Source: Sphaerisporangium melleum (GTDB lineage Bacteria > Actinomycetota > Actinomycetes > Streptosporangiales > Streptosporangiaceae). From it: a stretch of 64,000 nt of DNA. Below, piece after piece: positions 47,597 through 55,430 of the stretch; within the stretch, counting starts at the first letter, position 1, and each line of letters starts with the position of its first letter. The notes below the pieces were generated by a model. It saw nothing but the letters and a program-made list of their open reading frames with translations. It was not told the DNA's origin and searched no databases. Both the position numbers and the translations under genes were made by a program. The stretch covers positions 127,234-191,233 of the forward strand of contig NZ_BMNT01000014.1 in NCBI RefSeq assembly GCF_014646695.1, given 5' to 3'.

Positions 47597-47606
47597 ACAA
47601 ATTTGT
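47597..47606. promoter_or_regulatory. Palindrome ACAAATTTGT upstream of the second XRE gene
   Basis: A perfect 10-bp palindrome 50-60 bp before the XRE start at 47656, in an AT-rich stretch. Its ACAA...TTGT ends match those of the inverted repeat upstream of the paralogous XRE gene. Another ACAACTTTG half-site lies at about 47570. Confidence 0.5.
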
Positions 47607-47655
47607 ATCTGCACAAAAAGGGCATATGTCTGCAATGTGGCAAGGGGGTAAGGCT

Positions 47656-48507
47656 TTGAACGCCAAGCGAGCGATGACACTGAGGGCCCAGTGGCTCGGC
47701 CGACACCTGCGCGAGCTGCGTGAGATAAGTGGTCTCACCCTCAAGGAGGTCGGCGGCTTCATCCAGCGTGACGTCGGGACGGTGAGCCGAATCGAGGCCG
47801 GGATCTATCCCGCGAGAACCCCGGACGTGCTCGCGATGTTGGACCTGTACGGGGTCACGGAAGCCCGCCGTCGCGATGGATTGCTGAAGCTCGCAGGGGA
47901 GGTGTGGCAGAGCGGGTGGTGGGACGGCTATACGGAGGACCTGTCCAAAGTCATGGTCGACTACGCGTGGGTGGAGTCGCGCGCCCGTCGTATCAGTTCC
48001 TTCGATGCGCTGGTGATCCCGGGCCTGCTGCAGACTCGCGCGTACATGGAAGCGGTGCAGACGGCCATCGTCGACTCATCTCCGAACCAGATCACCTCTG
48101 GAATCCGTTTCCGACTCACGCGTCAGCAGATTCTGACGGCTCCTGAGCCGCCGTTCATCGAGGCGATCTTGGACGAGAGCCTCCTGCGCCGATCCCCAGG
48201 AGGTCACACCGTGCTCCAGGCGCAGCTGGAGCATCTGCTGGTGCTGGCCGAACAGTCCCACATAGAGATCCGTGTGCTGCCCTTCTCCTCTGGTGCGCAC
48301 GCAAGTCCGGAAGGGGCCTTCAGGATCTTCGAAATGCCTGAGCCGTACCCTGAGGTCGCCTACATGGACACGCCCGCGGGAGGCATCTACGTGGAGTCAG
48401 CTGAAGTCGGGCGATTCATGCTTAAACTTGAACATATCCGGGAGGCCACTTTGGAACCGCTGGAGGCGCGCAAGTTCATTCGCGAGATCGCTGACAACCT
48501 GCCATAG
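47656..48507 (+). CDS. XRE-family regulator with DUF5753 domain (second copy)
   Basis: 283 residues. The HTH reads TLRAQWLGRHLRELREISGL then KEVGGFIQRDVGTVSRIEAG. The DUF5753 part has ALVIPGLLQTRAYMEA, EIRVLPFSSGAHASPEGAFR and VAYMDTPAGGIYVES. The TTG at 47656 is preferred over ATGs at 47626/47635: AAGGGGG lies seven bases upstream, and the resulting N-terminus aligns residue for residue with the paralogue at 37259. It is followed by two DUF397 genes. Confidence 0.92.
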   Translation: MNAKRAMTLRAQWLGRHLRELREISGLTLKEVGGFIQRDVGTVSRIEAGIYPARTPDVLAMLDLYGVTEARRRDGLLKLAGEVWQSGWWDGYTEDLSKVMVDYAWVESRARRISSFDALVIPGLLQTRAYMEAVQTAIVDSSPNQITSGIRFRLTRQQILTAPEPPFIEAILDESLLRRSPGGHTVLQAQLEHLLVLAEQSHIEIRVLPFSSGAHASPEGAFRIFEMPEPYPEVAYMDTPAGGIYVESAEVGRFMLKLEHIREATLEPLEARKFIREIADNLP

Positions 48508-48526
48508 GTCTGGACGAGGAAAAGTG

Positions 48527-48745
48527 ATGAGCTCTCCACAGAAGCCCTTAGCAGCGTGGCACGTAAGTAGTTTCAGCCCTGATGGAGGACCGAACTGCGT
48601 CGAGGCGGGTCCCTTGCTCGACGGCAGTGGGCGGATCGCCGTACGGCACAGCCGTCACCCCGACGGTCCGATGATCGTCTACACCAGGACCGAGTGGGAT
48701 GCCTTCCTGGCCGGCGTTCGCGCAGACGAGTTCGATTTCCAGTGA
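48527..48745 (+). CDS. DUF397 protein, copy 1
   Basis: 72 residues: MSSPQKPLAAWHVSSFSPDG then NCVEAGPLLDGSGRIAVRHS. The whole protein is one DUF397 domain. The ATG at 48527 has GAGGA six bases upstream and lies 19 bp after the XRE stop. Its stop overlaps the possible GTG start of the second copy (GTGA). Presumed partner of the XRE protein. Confidence 0.92.
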   Translation: MSSPQKPLAAWHVSSFSPDGGPNCVEAGPLLDGSGRIAVRHSRHPDGPMIVYTRTEWDAFLAGVRADEFDFQ

Positions 48746-48996
48746 GTTCGGTGGGTGGTGTGGTGGGGAGTCGTTCGACCGATCCTCAGCGTGAGCAAGC
48801 TGCGGCGTGGCATATAAGCAGCTTCAGTCCCAACGGCGGCTCCAACTGCGTCGAGGCGGGTCCACTGCTTGACGGGAGTGGGCGGATCGCGGTGCGGCAT
48901 AGCCGCCACCCCGACGGCCCGGTGATCGTCTACACCCGGGCCGAGTGGGACGCCTTCCTCGCCGGCGTCCGCGCCGAGGAGTTCGACTTCCAGTAG
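48742..48996 (+). CDS. DUF397 protein, copy 2 (tandem duplicate)
   Basis: About 84 residues. From AAWHISSFSPNGGSNCVEAG to VRAEEFDFQ it is nearly identical to copy 1, differing at only a handful of positions (D/N, P/S, M/V, T/A, D/E). This indicates a recent tandem duplication. The start is uncertain: the GTG at 48742 gives a GTGA overlap, with GTGs at 48751 and 48760 as alternatives. The N-terminal ~18 residues are derived from spacer sequence. Confidence 0.8.
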   Translation: MSSVGGVVGSRSTDPQREQAAAWHISSFSPNGGSNCVEAGPLLDGSGRIAVRHSRHPDGPVIVYTRAEWDAFLAGVRAEEFDFQ

Positions 48997-49019
48997 AACC
49001 GGATCCCGGCTGGGCTCTT

Positions 49020-49125
49020 CGATCTCTGTGGCGTCGCCCTGGCCTGTGTGTGGCGGTTCGTTCCCGCACCTGATCGTTGAGCGGAACATCCCATTCGCCA
49101 TGCGCGAGAACCGCCGGGCCACGTC
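49020..49125 (+). pseudogene. Decayed duplicate fragment of the ABC ATPase gene at 49393
   Basis: The frame reads GGSFPHLIVERNIPFAMRENRR, matching GGGLFPHLTVEQNIAFGMREDRR of the intact gene. The DNA of 49050-49115 aligns with 49650-49715 at about 602 bp offset, and similarity extends back to the GCGTCGCCCTGG segment. Upstream and downstream the reading frame is lost. The region 49126-49392 holds no further recognisable gene. Confidence 0.7.
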
Positions 49126-49392
49126 GCCGCGCCGGAACGTAAGGGCACTGCGACGTGAGGGCGAGGAGCAGCCGAACGGTGGAGGCCGAGCCGCGTGTTC
49201 AGGCGATCGGCTCTACCCGGCACATCCGGAGCGGAGGGCTTGGGTTTCGGGGCGTGCCGAAAGCGGGTTACGCGGGTTGCGGAACGGTGCTGTTCGCCGT
49301 TCGTGATCGAGTGGAAACGCAACGGGTTGCCCGCTCGCCGGTGATGGGCTGTACAAACGAGGGGAGCCCTTTACCGAAGAACCGGGGAATCC

Positions 49393-50037
49393 TTGACCGG
49401 ACTGCGACTGGAACTCGACGACCTGCTGTGGGAGCACGGCGGTGGCCGGCGGGCGCTGAGCCCGCGCCGGCTCGCCGCCGCGCCGGGGCGGGTGGCCGTC
49501 GTGCTGGCGCCGGACTCCGGGGAGGCGGACGCCTTCACCGATCTGCTGGTGGGGGAGTCATGGCCGCGCAAGGGCACCATCCGCATCTCCGGGCAGGAGA
49601 TCACCTCGCTGGGCGGGGAGGACCGCGGCATCGCCCTGGTGCCCGCAGGCGGCGGGCTGTTCCCGCATCTGACCGTCGAGCAGAACATCGCGTTCGGCAT
49701 GCGCGAGGATCGCCGCGGCGCCTACCGCCGGGGCTATGTCGCCTACGTGGCCGGCCGGCTGAACCTCCAGGGCATGCTCGCCATCGGCGCGCACGAGCTG
49801 TCGCCGGACGAGCGGCTGCGTGTGGCACTGGCCCGGGCCATGTGCCGGTGGCAGGCGGCCAGGGCGGTGGTCGTGGAGGACCGTACCGGCCACCCGCCCT
49901 GCCACGCCGCGGTCAGCGAGACGCTGAACGCCTATCCCGACCTGCCGGTCGTGGTGGTGAGCGACGACGGAGACCGGGTCGCGGCGCTGCGCGGCCCCGC
50001 GCTTTCCTGGGAGGTCGTGGCCGCCGATGGACCGTAG
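49393..50037 (+). CDS. Catalytically dead ABC ATPase homologue
   Basis: 214 residues with the ABC ATPase outline but without working motifs. The Walker A region reads APDSGEAD (39-46, no Gly-Lys-Ser/Thr), the Q-loop glutamine is replaced (LVPAGGGLFPHLTVEQNIAF), the signature is LSPDE (136-140), Walker B ends VVVED (162-163 swapped acids), and the H-loop reads VSDD. The FPHLTVEQNIAFGMR stretch clearly shows ancestry in CUT/MalK-type ATPases. The TTG start has GGGGAA upstream. It overlaps the solute-binding gene by 11 bp. It cannot be expected to hydrolyse ATP. Confidence 0.82.
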   Translation: MTGLRLELDDLLWEHGGGRRALSPRRLAAAPGRVAVVLAPDSGEADAFTDLLVGESWPRKGTIRISGQEITSLGGEDRGIALVPAGGGLFPHLTVEQNIAFGMREDRRGAYRRGYVAYVAGRLNLQGMLAIGAHELSPDERLRVALARAMCRWQAARAVVVEDRTGHPPCHAAVSETLNAYPDLPVVVVSDDGDRVAALRGPALSWEVVAADGP

Positions 50038-51355
50038 GGGTGCGCTCACTCTGCTGGCCGGTGCCGCCGCGACGGTGGCCGTCGGATGCGGCGGCGCGCC
50101 GCCGGTGCGCATCGCGGTGGTGTGGAGCGGGTGGGAGCTGAGCCGCTTCCGGGAGGTCCTGGGCCTGCCCGGCGCCGTGGTCTTCTCGGCGGGGGACAAC
50201 ATCGACGCCCTGCTCGGCGGCCCGGTCGTCCCGGCGGCCATCCCGGACATGGCGATCGTGCCGCGGGGCGCGCTGGTCACCGACACGGCGGCCGTCTCCC
50301 AGTTGCGCCCGGTGCCCGCGTCCGGCCCGGACGCCTGGCAGGAGCTCCTGCCGGCCGGGCCCGACGGCGCCAAGCGCGGCGCCTGGTTCAAGGTCGCCCA
50401 CAAGTCGCTGGTCTGGTACCGCCCCGAAGCCCTGCCGACGTCGGCCCGGCCCGCCCACTGGGAAGACTGGGTGGGCTGGTGCAAGGCCCGGGCCCGGGCC
50501 GGACGGCCGCCGCTGGCCATCGGCGCCGCCGACGGCTGGATGCTCACCGACTGGTTCGAGAACGTGCTGGCCGGCCTCGACCGGGGCGTCTACCAGAGCC
50601 TGCGCGACCGGACCAACCTGGTGGCCTGGTCGCACGTCAAGGTCCGGGACGCGCTCACCCGCCTCGCGAACCTGTGGTCGATCAGAGGCCTCATGCCCGG
50701 AGGCGGGCGGCGGGCGCTGGTCACGCAGTTCCCCGACGCGGTCCTGGACGTCTTCGTCCACGGCCGCGCGGACATGGTCGCCGCGCCCGACTTCGCCTGG
50801 CCGGTCATCGCCGGCCACGCCCCCGCACGGGCGGCCGGCTGCGGGTCCGATCAGCGGACGGCGTGCCGGGTCGAGCGGTTCCGGTTCCCCGGCCCGCGGC
50901 ACCAGCCCGCCCCGCCGGTCATCGCGGGTGGCGACGTCGCGGTGGCGCTGACCCCCGCGGGCGTGCGCGCCGTGCGCAGGCTCGTCGGGGACGGTGAGAG
51001 CGCCCCGCCGTCGCCGGACGACACCGTCACCCGCCTGGAACGCTGGGCGGCCAAGGGCGGCTTCCTGTCGCTGGACCCGCGCGTGCGCTACCCGCGGGTC
51101 CTTTCCGGCGTGGCCGCCGACCTGTACGAGGACTTCGAATTCGACCTGTCCGACCGGCTGACCGGCCCGCTCGCGGGTGGTGACGGGCGGGGGCTGTGGC
51201 GGGTGCTCACCGACCTGTTCACCGCCGTCACCGTCGACTGGGACGACGGCGACGCCGCCGCGGGCGACGGTGCCCCCGAGGAGGTCGTCACCGCGGCCGT
51301 GAACGGTGCGATGGACGCCCTGGCGGCGCTGGCCGGAGGGAGTGCGGGCCCATGA
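50027..51355 (+). CDS. Lipoprotein solute-binding protein
   Basis: 442 residues. An N-terminal signal with a twin-arginine-like MDRRGALTLL and lipobox VAVGCGG places a lipidated Cys at 21. The body resembles family 1 extracellular sugar-binding proteins: VVWSGWELSRFREVLG, DMAIVPRGALV, WFKVAHKSLVWYRPEAL, RPAHWEDWVGWCKARARAGR. It would sit on the outer face of the membrane and hand ligand to the fused permease. It overlaps both neighbours (11 bp and ATGA), so is strictly co-expressed. Ligand unknown; sugars are likely by family. Confidence 0.88.
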   Translation: MDRRGALTLLAGAAATVAVGCGGAPPVRIAVVWSGWELSRFREVLGLPGAVVFSAGDNIDALLGGPVVPAAIPDMAIVPRGALVTDTAAVSQLRPVPASGPDAWQELLPAGPDGAKRGAWFKVAHKSLVWYRPEALPTSARPAHWEDWVGWCKARARAGRPPLAIGAADGWMLTDWFENVLAGLDRGVYQSLRDRTNLVAWSHVKVRDALTRLANLWSIRGLMPGGGRRALVTQFPDAVLDVFVHGRADMVAAPDFAWPVIAGHAPARAAGCGSDQRTACRVERFRFPGPRHQPAPPVIAGGDVAVALTPAGVRAVRRLVGDGESAPPSPDDTVTRLERWAAKGGFLSLDPRVRYPRVLSGVAADLYEDFEFDLSDRLTGPLAGGDGRGLWRVLTDLFTAVTVDWDDGDAAAGDGAPEEVVTAAVNGAMDALAALAGGSAGP

Positions 51356-53082
51356 CCGGCGGCGACGCGTTCTTGTTCGACCTCACCCCGCACCACGACG
51401 TGCGGGCACCCGCCCGATGGCAGGGGACGGGCCGGCACGGCGGCTGGGTGTACCTGCTGCCCGCGGCGGCGCTGGTGTCGGCCGTCCTGCTGGCGCCGCT
51501 GGCGGTGACCGCGGTGACCAGCCTGACCGGCGGCCCGTCCGCCTACCTCTCCGTGCTGACCGACCAGGACGTCCGGTTCGCCCTGCTGCACAGCCTCGGA
51601 TGGCTGCTGCTGGCCCTCGGCGTCTGCGGGCTCGGGCTCGGCCTGGCCCGCCTCGCCCAGGACGCCGGCCCGCGCACGCGGGCGCTGCTGCTCGCCGCGC
51701 TGGCCCTGCCGGCCGTCACCTCCCCGCTCACCGCCGGGACGGCGTTCCGGCTGATCTTCGACGCCGATCCCGCCCGCGGCACGGTGTCGGCGCTGCTACC
51801 CGGCGGCGCGCCGTTCCTCGGCCCGGGATGGATCTGGCTGGTGCTCGGCCTGGCCTTCGTCTGGCAGTGGACCGGCCTGGCCTGCCTCGCCTTCCAGGTG
51901 GGCCTGGCCAACCTGCCCACCGGGCTGCTGCGGGTGGCGCGCGTCTTCGGCGCCGGGCGGCTGCGCCGGTTCCGCGCGGTCGTGGCCCCAGCCCTGTTCC
52001 CGACGGCGGGCCTGGTGATGCTCGTCGTGCTCACCGCCGCCGTCCGCGTCTTCGAGCTGGTGCTGGTCGGCGCGCCCGGCTCGGTCCAGGCCCGGGTCGA
52101 CGTGGTCGGCCTGTTCTGGTGGCGCCACCGCGGCGATCTCGGGGACGGCCCCGCCGCGGCGCTCGGGGTCCTGCTGACCGTCATGGCGATGGCCGTCGCC
52201 GCGGTGACGGCCCTGCTGTGGCGGGTGCGCCGCAACTGGACCGACGCCGGCCCTCCAGCCCGGCTCGCCGCTCCACCGACTAGGCGGCGCGGCCCGGCGG
52301 CCCTGACCGGCGCCGCCGCCGTCGCCATCGCCCTGATCTGGGCCTTACCGTTCGCCGTGCTGCTGCTGACCTCCTTACGCTCCCCGGAGGCCGTGGCGAC
52401 CTCCGGGTGGTGGACCGGCGGGTACGGCCTGGGGTCGTTCAGGGAGGCGTTCGAAGGCGGCGTCTTCGCGGGCGCGCTCGGCGCCACGGCCGAGCGCGCC
52501 GTGCTGGTGGCGGCGCTGGTCGTCCTGTTCGCCGTCCCCGCCGCCTACGCCCTGACCCCCGGGCGGCTCCCCGCCCGGGCGCAGCGGATCGCCGCCGCCG
52601 TGGCCGTCCTGCTCGCGGTCCTGCCTCCCCAGGTGGCGGCCATGCCGCTCGCCGAGATGCTCGGCGCCCTCGTCGGCGTCACCGTCGTGCTGGCCGTGAT
52701 CCAGGCCGCGCTGGTGCTCCCCTTGGGCGTGCTGCTGCTGCGCGGCGCCTTCATCGCCGTGCCCCGCCCGGTGGTGCTGCGTCCGCTCGCGGAGGGCCGC
52801 TCCGCGATCGCCCGCATGACCGTCGAGAGCGGTCCGGCGGTGCTCGCGGTGGCCGTGCTGGCCTTCGTGCTGGCCTGGAACGACCTGGTGGCCGGCCTGC
52901 TGCTGAACTGGCCGGCGGCCGACCAGGCGCCGCTCGTCGTCCTGCAGCAGACCCGCCACTTCTCCACCTCCGCCGGGGCGTTCGCCGCCCAGGAGGTCGT
53001 GCTCACCGTGGTGCCCGTAGTGCTCGCGCTGGCCACCGGCAGGGTGCTGGCCCGCGGTCTGACCCGGGGAGTGCGCCGGTGA
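51352..53082 (+). CDS. Fused two-domain ABC permease (MalF-MalG-like)
   Basis: 576 residues, about twice a normal permease. The first half (~30-290) has six helices and the second (~310-575) another six, joined by an Arg-rich linker (RLAAPPTRRRGPA). They resemble MalF- and MalG-type subunits (LANLPTGLLRVARVFGAGRL and VVLRPLAEGRSAIARM are at the coupling-helix positions). The EAA loop glycine is displaced or weak, suggesting altered ATPase coupling. Starts with ATGA overlap; stop overlaps the STAND gene (GTGA). Confidence 0.85.
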   Translation: MTGGDAFLFDLTPHHDVRAPARWQGTGRHGGWVYLLPAAALVSAVLLAPLAVTAVTSLTGGPSAYLSVLTDQDVRFALLHSLGWLLLALGVCGLGLGLARLAQDAGPRTRALLLAALALPAVTSPLTAGTAFRLIFDADPARGTVSALLPGGAPFLGPGWIWLVLGLAFVWQWTGLACLAFQVGLANLPTGLLRVARVFGAGRLRRFRAVVAPALFPTAGLVMLVVLTAAVRVFELVLVGAPGSVQARVDVVGLFWWRHRGDLGDGPAAALGVLLTVMAMAVAAVTALLWRVRRNWTDAGPPARLAAPPTRRRGPAALTGAAAVAIALIWALPFAVLLLTSLRSPEAVATSGWWTGGYGLGSFREAFEGGVFAGALGATAERAVLVAALVVLFAVPAAYALTPGRLPARAQRIAAAVAVLLAVLPPQVAAMPLAEMLGALVGVTVVLAVIQAALVLPLGVLLLRGAFIAVPRPVVLRPLAEGRSAIARMTVESGPAVLAVAVLAFVLAWNDLVAGLLLNWPAADQAPLVVLQQTRHFSTSAGAFAAQEVVLTVVPVVLALATGRVLARGLTRGVRR

Positions 53083-55388
53083 CCCCGCCCGCCGGTGGGC
53101 CGCGCCCGCGTCCGCGTCACCGCAAGCGGGACCGGCTGTCGGCCCTGGTGCCGAGGAGCCTCAGCGAGACGGTGACGGCCGTCATCGTCCTGGGTTCCGC
53201 CTGCGGTGGCGCGATCTTGAAGGAGATGGCGGCCAACGCCGTCCTGTCACGGGTGCCCACCTGGCTGCTCTTCGTGACCGCGCCGCTCCTGGTGGCCGGA
53301 GGGTGGGCGTGGCAGCGTCACCGCCGGGAGCGGCCCCCGCGATCTCCGGCCGTCCCCCGGCACCTGCCGCCGCGGGCCGAGCCGTTCGTCGGCCGGGACG
53401 CCGAGGTGGCCGCGGTCGCCGCCCGGGCCCGCGAGCGCGGCCTGGTCGCGGTGCGGGGCCCGGCGGGAGTCGGCACCTCCGCCGTCGCCGTCGCCGCCGG
53501 CTGGGAACTCGCCCCGGACATCGCCGGGCAGCACTACGCCGACCTGCGCGGGCAGGACCGTGACGCGCCGGAGGACGCCCGCAGCGTCGTGGAGCGGGTG
53601 CTGCGCACGCTCGGCCGCCCGATCGCCGCCGCGGGAGACTCCGAGGTGGCGGCCCAGGAGGTGCTCGCCGCGCTGGAGGGCACCGGAACGGTGCTGCTGC
53701 TCGACAACGTCGAGCGGTGGGAGCAGGTGTCCTGGCTGCCCCGCCACGTGCCCGGCGCGTTCGTGATGGTCGCCGGCGACCTGGACACCGGCCCGGACGA
53801 GACCCTGCCGGGGGAGGTGTCCGTCGTCCAGATCGGGCCGCTCACCCCCGCGGCCGGCGAACGGCTGCTGCGCGCCCACGTCACCGCGGGCCTCCTGGAG
53901 ACCGACCCGGCCGCGACCGCCCGGCTGGCGGAGCTGTTCCTGCGCCGGCCCGCGATCATCACCGGCATCGCCCGATGGCTGGCCGGCAACCCGCGCGTGC
54001 CCATCGCCGCGCTGCTCAAAAGCCTGGAGGAGGGGCCGCGCGACCAGGGGCTGCAGACGCTGCTCGCGGGGCAACTGCGCCGGGTGCGCCCCCAGCCCCG
54101 CCGTCTGCTGGCGCTGCTCGCCCGCACGCCGCTCGCCGAACTCGGCCGCGACGGCGCCGCAGCCCTGCTCGGCGCCCATGAACGCGACGTCGAGCGGTGC
54201 ATGGAGGAGCTCAGCCGGCACGGGCTGGTGGAGCGGGTCCGCGAGGCGCGGGTCCGCGTGGTCGAGGCCGCCCGCGCGATCGTGCCGCCCCCGGGGGACT
54301 GGGAGGCCGCCTGGCGGCGGCTGGCGCACCGGTTCGCCGAACTGGCCGACTACCACGCCGAGCGGTTGCCCGGGGAGGACGCCCGGGCCTGGTTCGGCCT
54401 GGAGGACAAGGCGCTGCTGCAGATCCTGCGCGCCCGATGGCCCGGTTCGGGCGCTTCTGCGGGCCCGCTGTGGCGCATCGCCGACGCCCTGGAGGTCTGG
54501 TTCCTGCTGGAACAGCGCCACAAGGAGCGGCGCGAGGCGGCCACCGCGCTGGCCGCCGCCGCGCGGGCGGTCGGCGACACCGGGGCGCAGGCGACCGCCG
54601 AGCTGCGGCTGTGCCTGGTCGCGCTCGCGCTCGGCGAGCCGCGGCTGGCCCAGGAGCACCTGGACGGCGCGACCCGGCTGCAGGGCGCGGGCGGCATCGA
54701 GAGCTGGCCCGCGCAGATCCACCTGGCCCGCGCCGCCACGCTGCTGACCGCCGGGGACGAGTTCGCCGCCGTCGAGGCGTCCCTGGTCCGGTACGGGCAG
54801 GCGCTGGCGGGCGGCGACGCCACCGGCCAGGCCATCCGGTGGATCGACATGGCCGTGCTGCGCATGCGGCGGGGGCAGGTGTGCGCCGCCGAGCACCGCG
54901 GCCCCGAGGCCGACCGCCTCTACGTGGACGCCCAGGGCATGCTGGTGCGGGCGCTCGCCGTCGCCCGCGAGGCCGCGGACCTCTCCGCCGAGGCGCACGC
55001 CCGTGAGCTGCTGGCTGTCGTCCACTGGTACCTGGGCAGGGCTCGTGAGGCCGGGGAGGGCTGGGAGGAGGCCGTCCGGCTGCACCGGGCGGCCGGTGAC
55101 GGCGTCGGCGAGGCCCGCTGTCAGGTGCAGCAGGCGGCGGCGCTCACCGCCGAGCGCCGCGGAGAGGCCGCGCGGCTGCTGCGTTCGGCGCTGGCCAAGC
55201 TTCCCCCGACCGGGGTGAGCACCGCGCTGGCCCGGCTGCGCCTGGCGGAGGCCGAGCCGCGCAACGCCCGCGCCCACCGCGACAAGGGCCTGGCCGCGCT
55301 CGCCCCCTGGGACGGCATCGCCGAGCCCCTCCAGATCGCCGAGATCCGCCGCCGCCTGATGAAACCCGCCCCGGCGGAGGAGAGCTGA
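53079..55388 (+). CDS. Membrane-anchored STAND/TPR protein with altered P-loop
   Basis: 769 residues. Two hydrophobic segments (about 31-47 and 61-78) are followed by an FVGRDAEV entry motif at 103 and an NB-ARC-like NTPase. The P-loop reads GPAGVGTS (127-134): the invariant lysine is replaced by Thr. Walker B is VLLLDNVE (Asp209). A winged-helix region (LGAHERDVERCMEELSRHGLVERV) and ~350 residues of TPR-like helices follow. This is the AfsR/STAND layout, without a SARP DNA-binding domain. Overlap with the permease gene implies one system. It is probably the cytoplasmic signalling part. Confidence 0.83.
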   Translation: MTPPAGGPRPRPRHRKRDRLSALVPRSLSETVTAVIVLGSACGGAILKEMAANAVLSRVPTWLLFVTAPLLVAGGWAWQRHRRERPPRSPAVPRHLPPRAEPFVGRDAEVAAVAARARERGLVAVRGPAGVGTSAVAVAAGWELAPDIAGQHYADLRGQDRDAPEDARSVVERVLRTLGRPIAAAGDSEVAAQEVLAALEGTGTVLLLDNVERWEQVSWLPRHVPGAFVMVAGDLDTGPDETLPGEVSVVQIGPLTPAAGERLLRAHVTAGLLETDPAATARLAELFLRRPAIITGIARWLAGNPRVPIAALLKSLEEGPRDQGLQTLLAGQLRRVRPQPRRLLALLARTPLAELGRDGAAALLGAHERDVERCMEELSRHGLVERVREARVRVVEAARAIVPPPGDWEAAWRRLAHRFAELADYHAERLPGEDARAWFGLEDKALLQILRARWPGSGASAGPLWRIADALEVWFLLEQRHKERREAATALAAAARAVGDTGAQATAELRLCLVALALGEPRLAQEHLDGATRLQGAGGIESWPAQIHLARAATLLTAGDEFAAVEASLVRYGQALAGGDATGQAIRWIDMAVLRMRRGQVCAAEHRGPEADRLYVDAQGMLVRALAVAREAADLSAEAHARELLAVVHWYLGRAREAGEGWEEAVRLHRAAGDGVGEARCQVQQAAALTAERRGEAARLLRSALAKLPPTGVSTALARLRLAEAEPRNARAHRDKGLAALAPWDGIAEPLQIAEIRRRLMKPAPAEES

Positions 55389-55430
55389 CCGCCCATGCCC
55401 GCGGGCGACGGGCGCCACGGCCGCCTCGCG

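Noticed and set aside
52407..53078. Upstream extension of the STAND protein by 224 codons
   Set aside because: It lies in another frame of the permease gene; the GTG at 53079 with GTGA overlap is the natural start.
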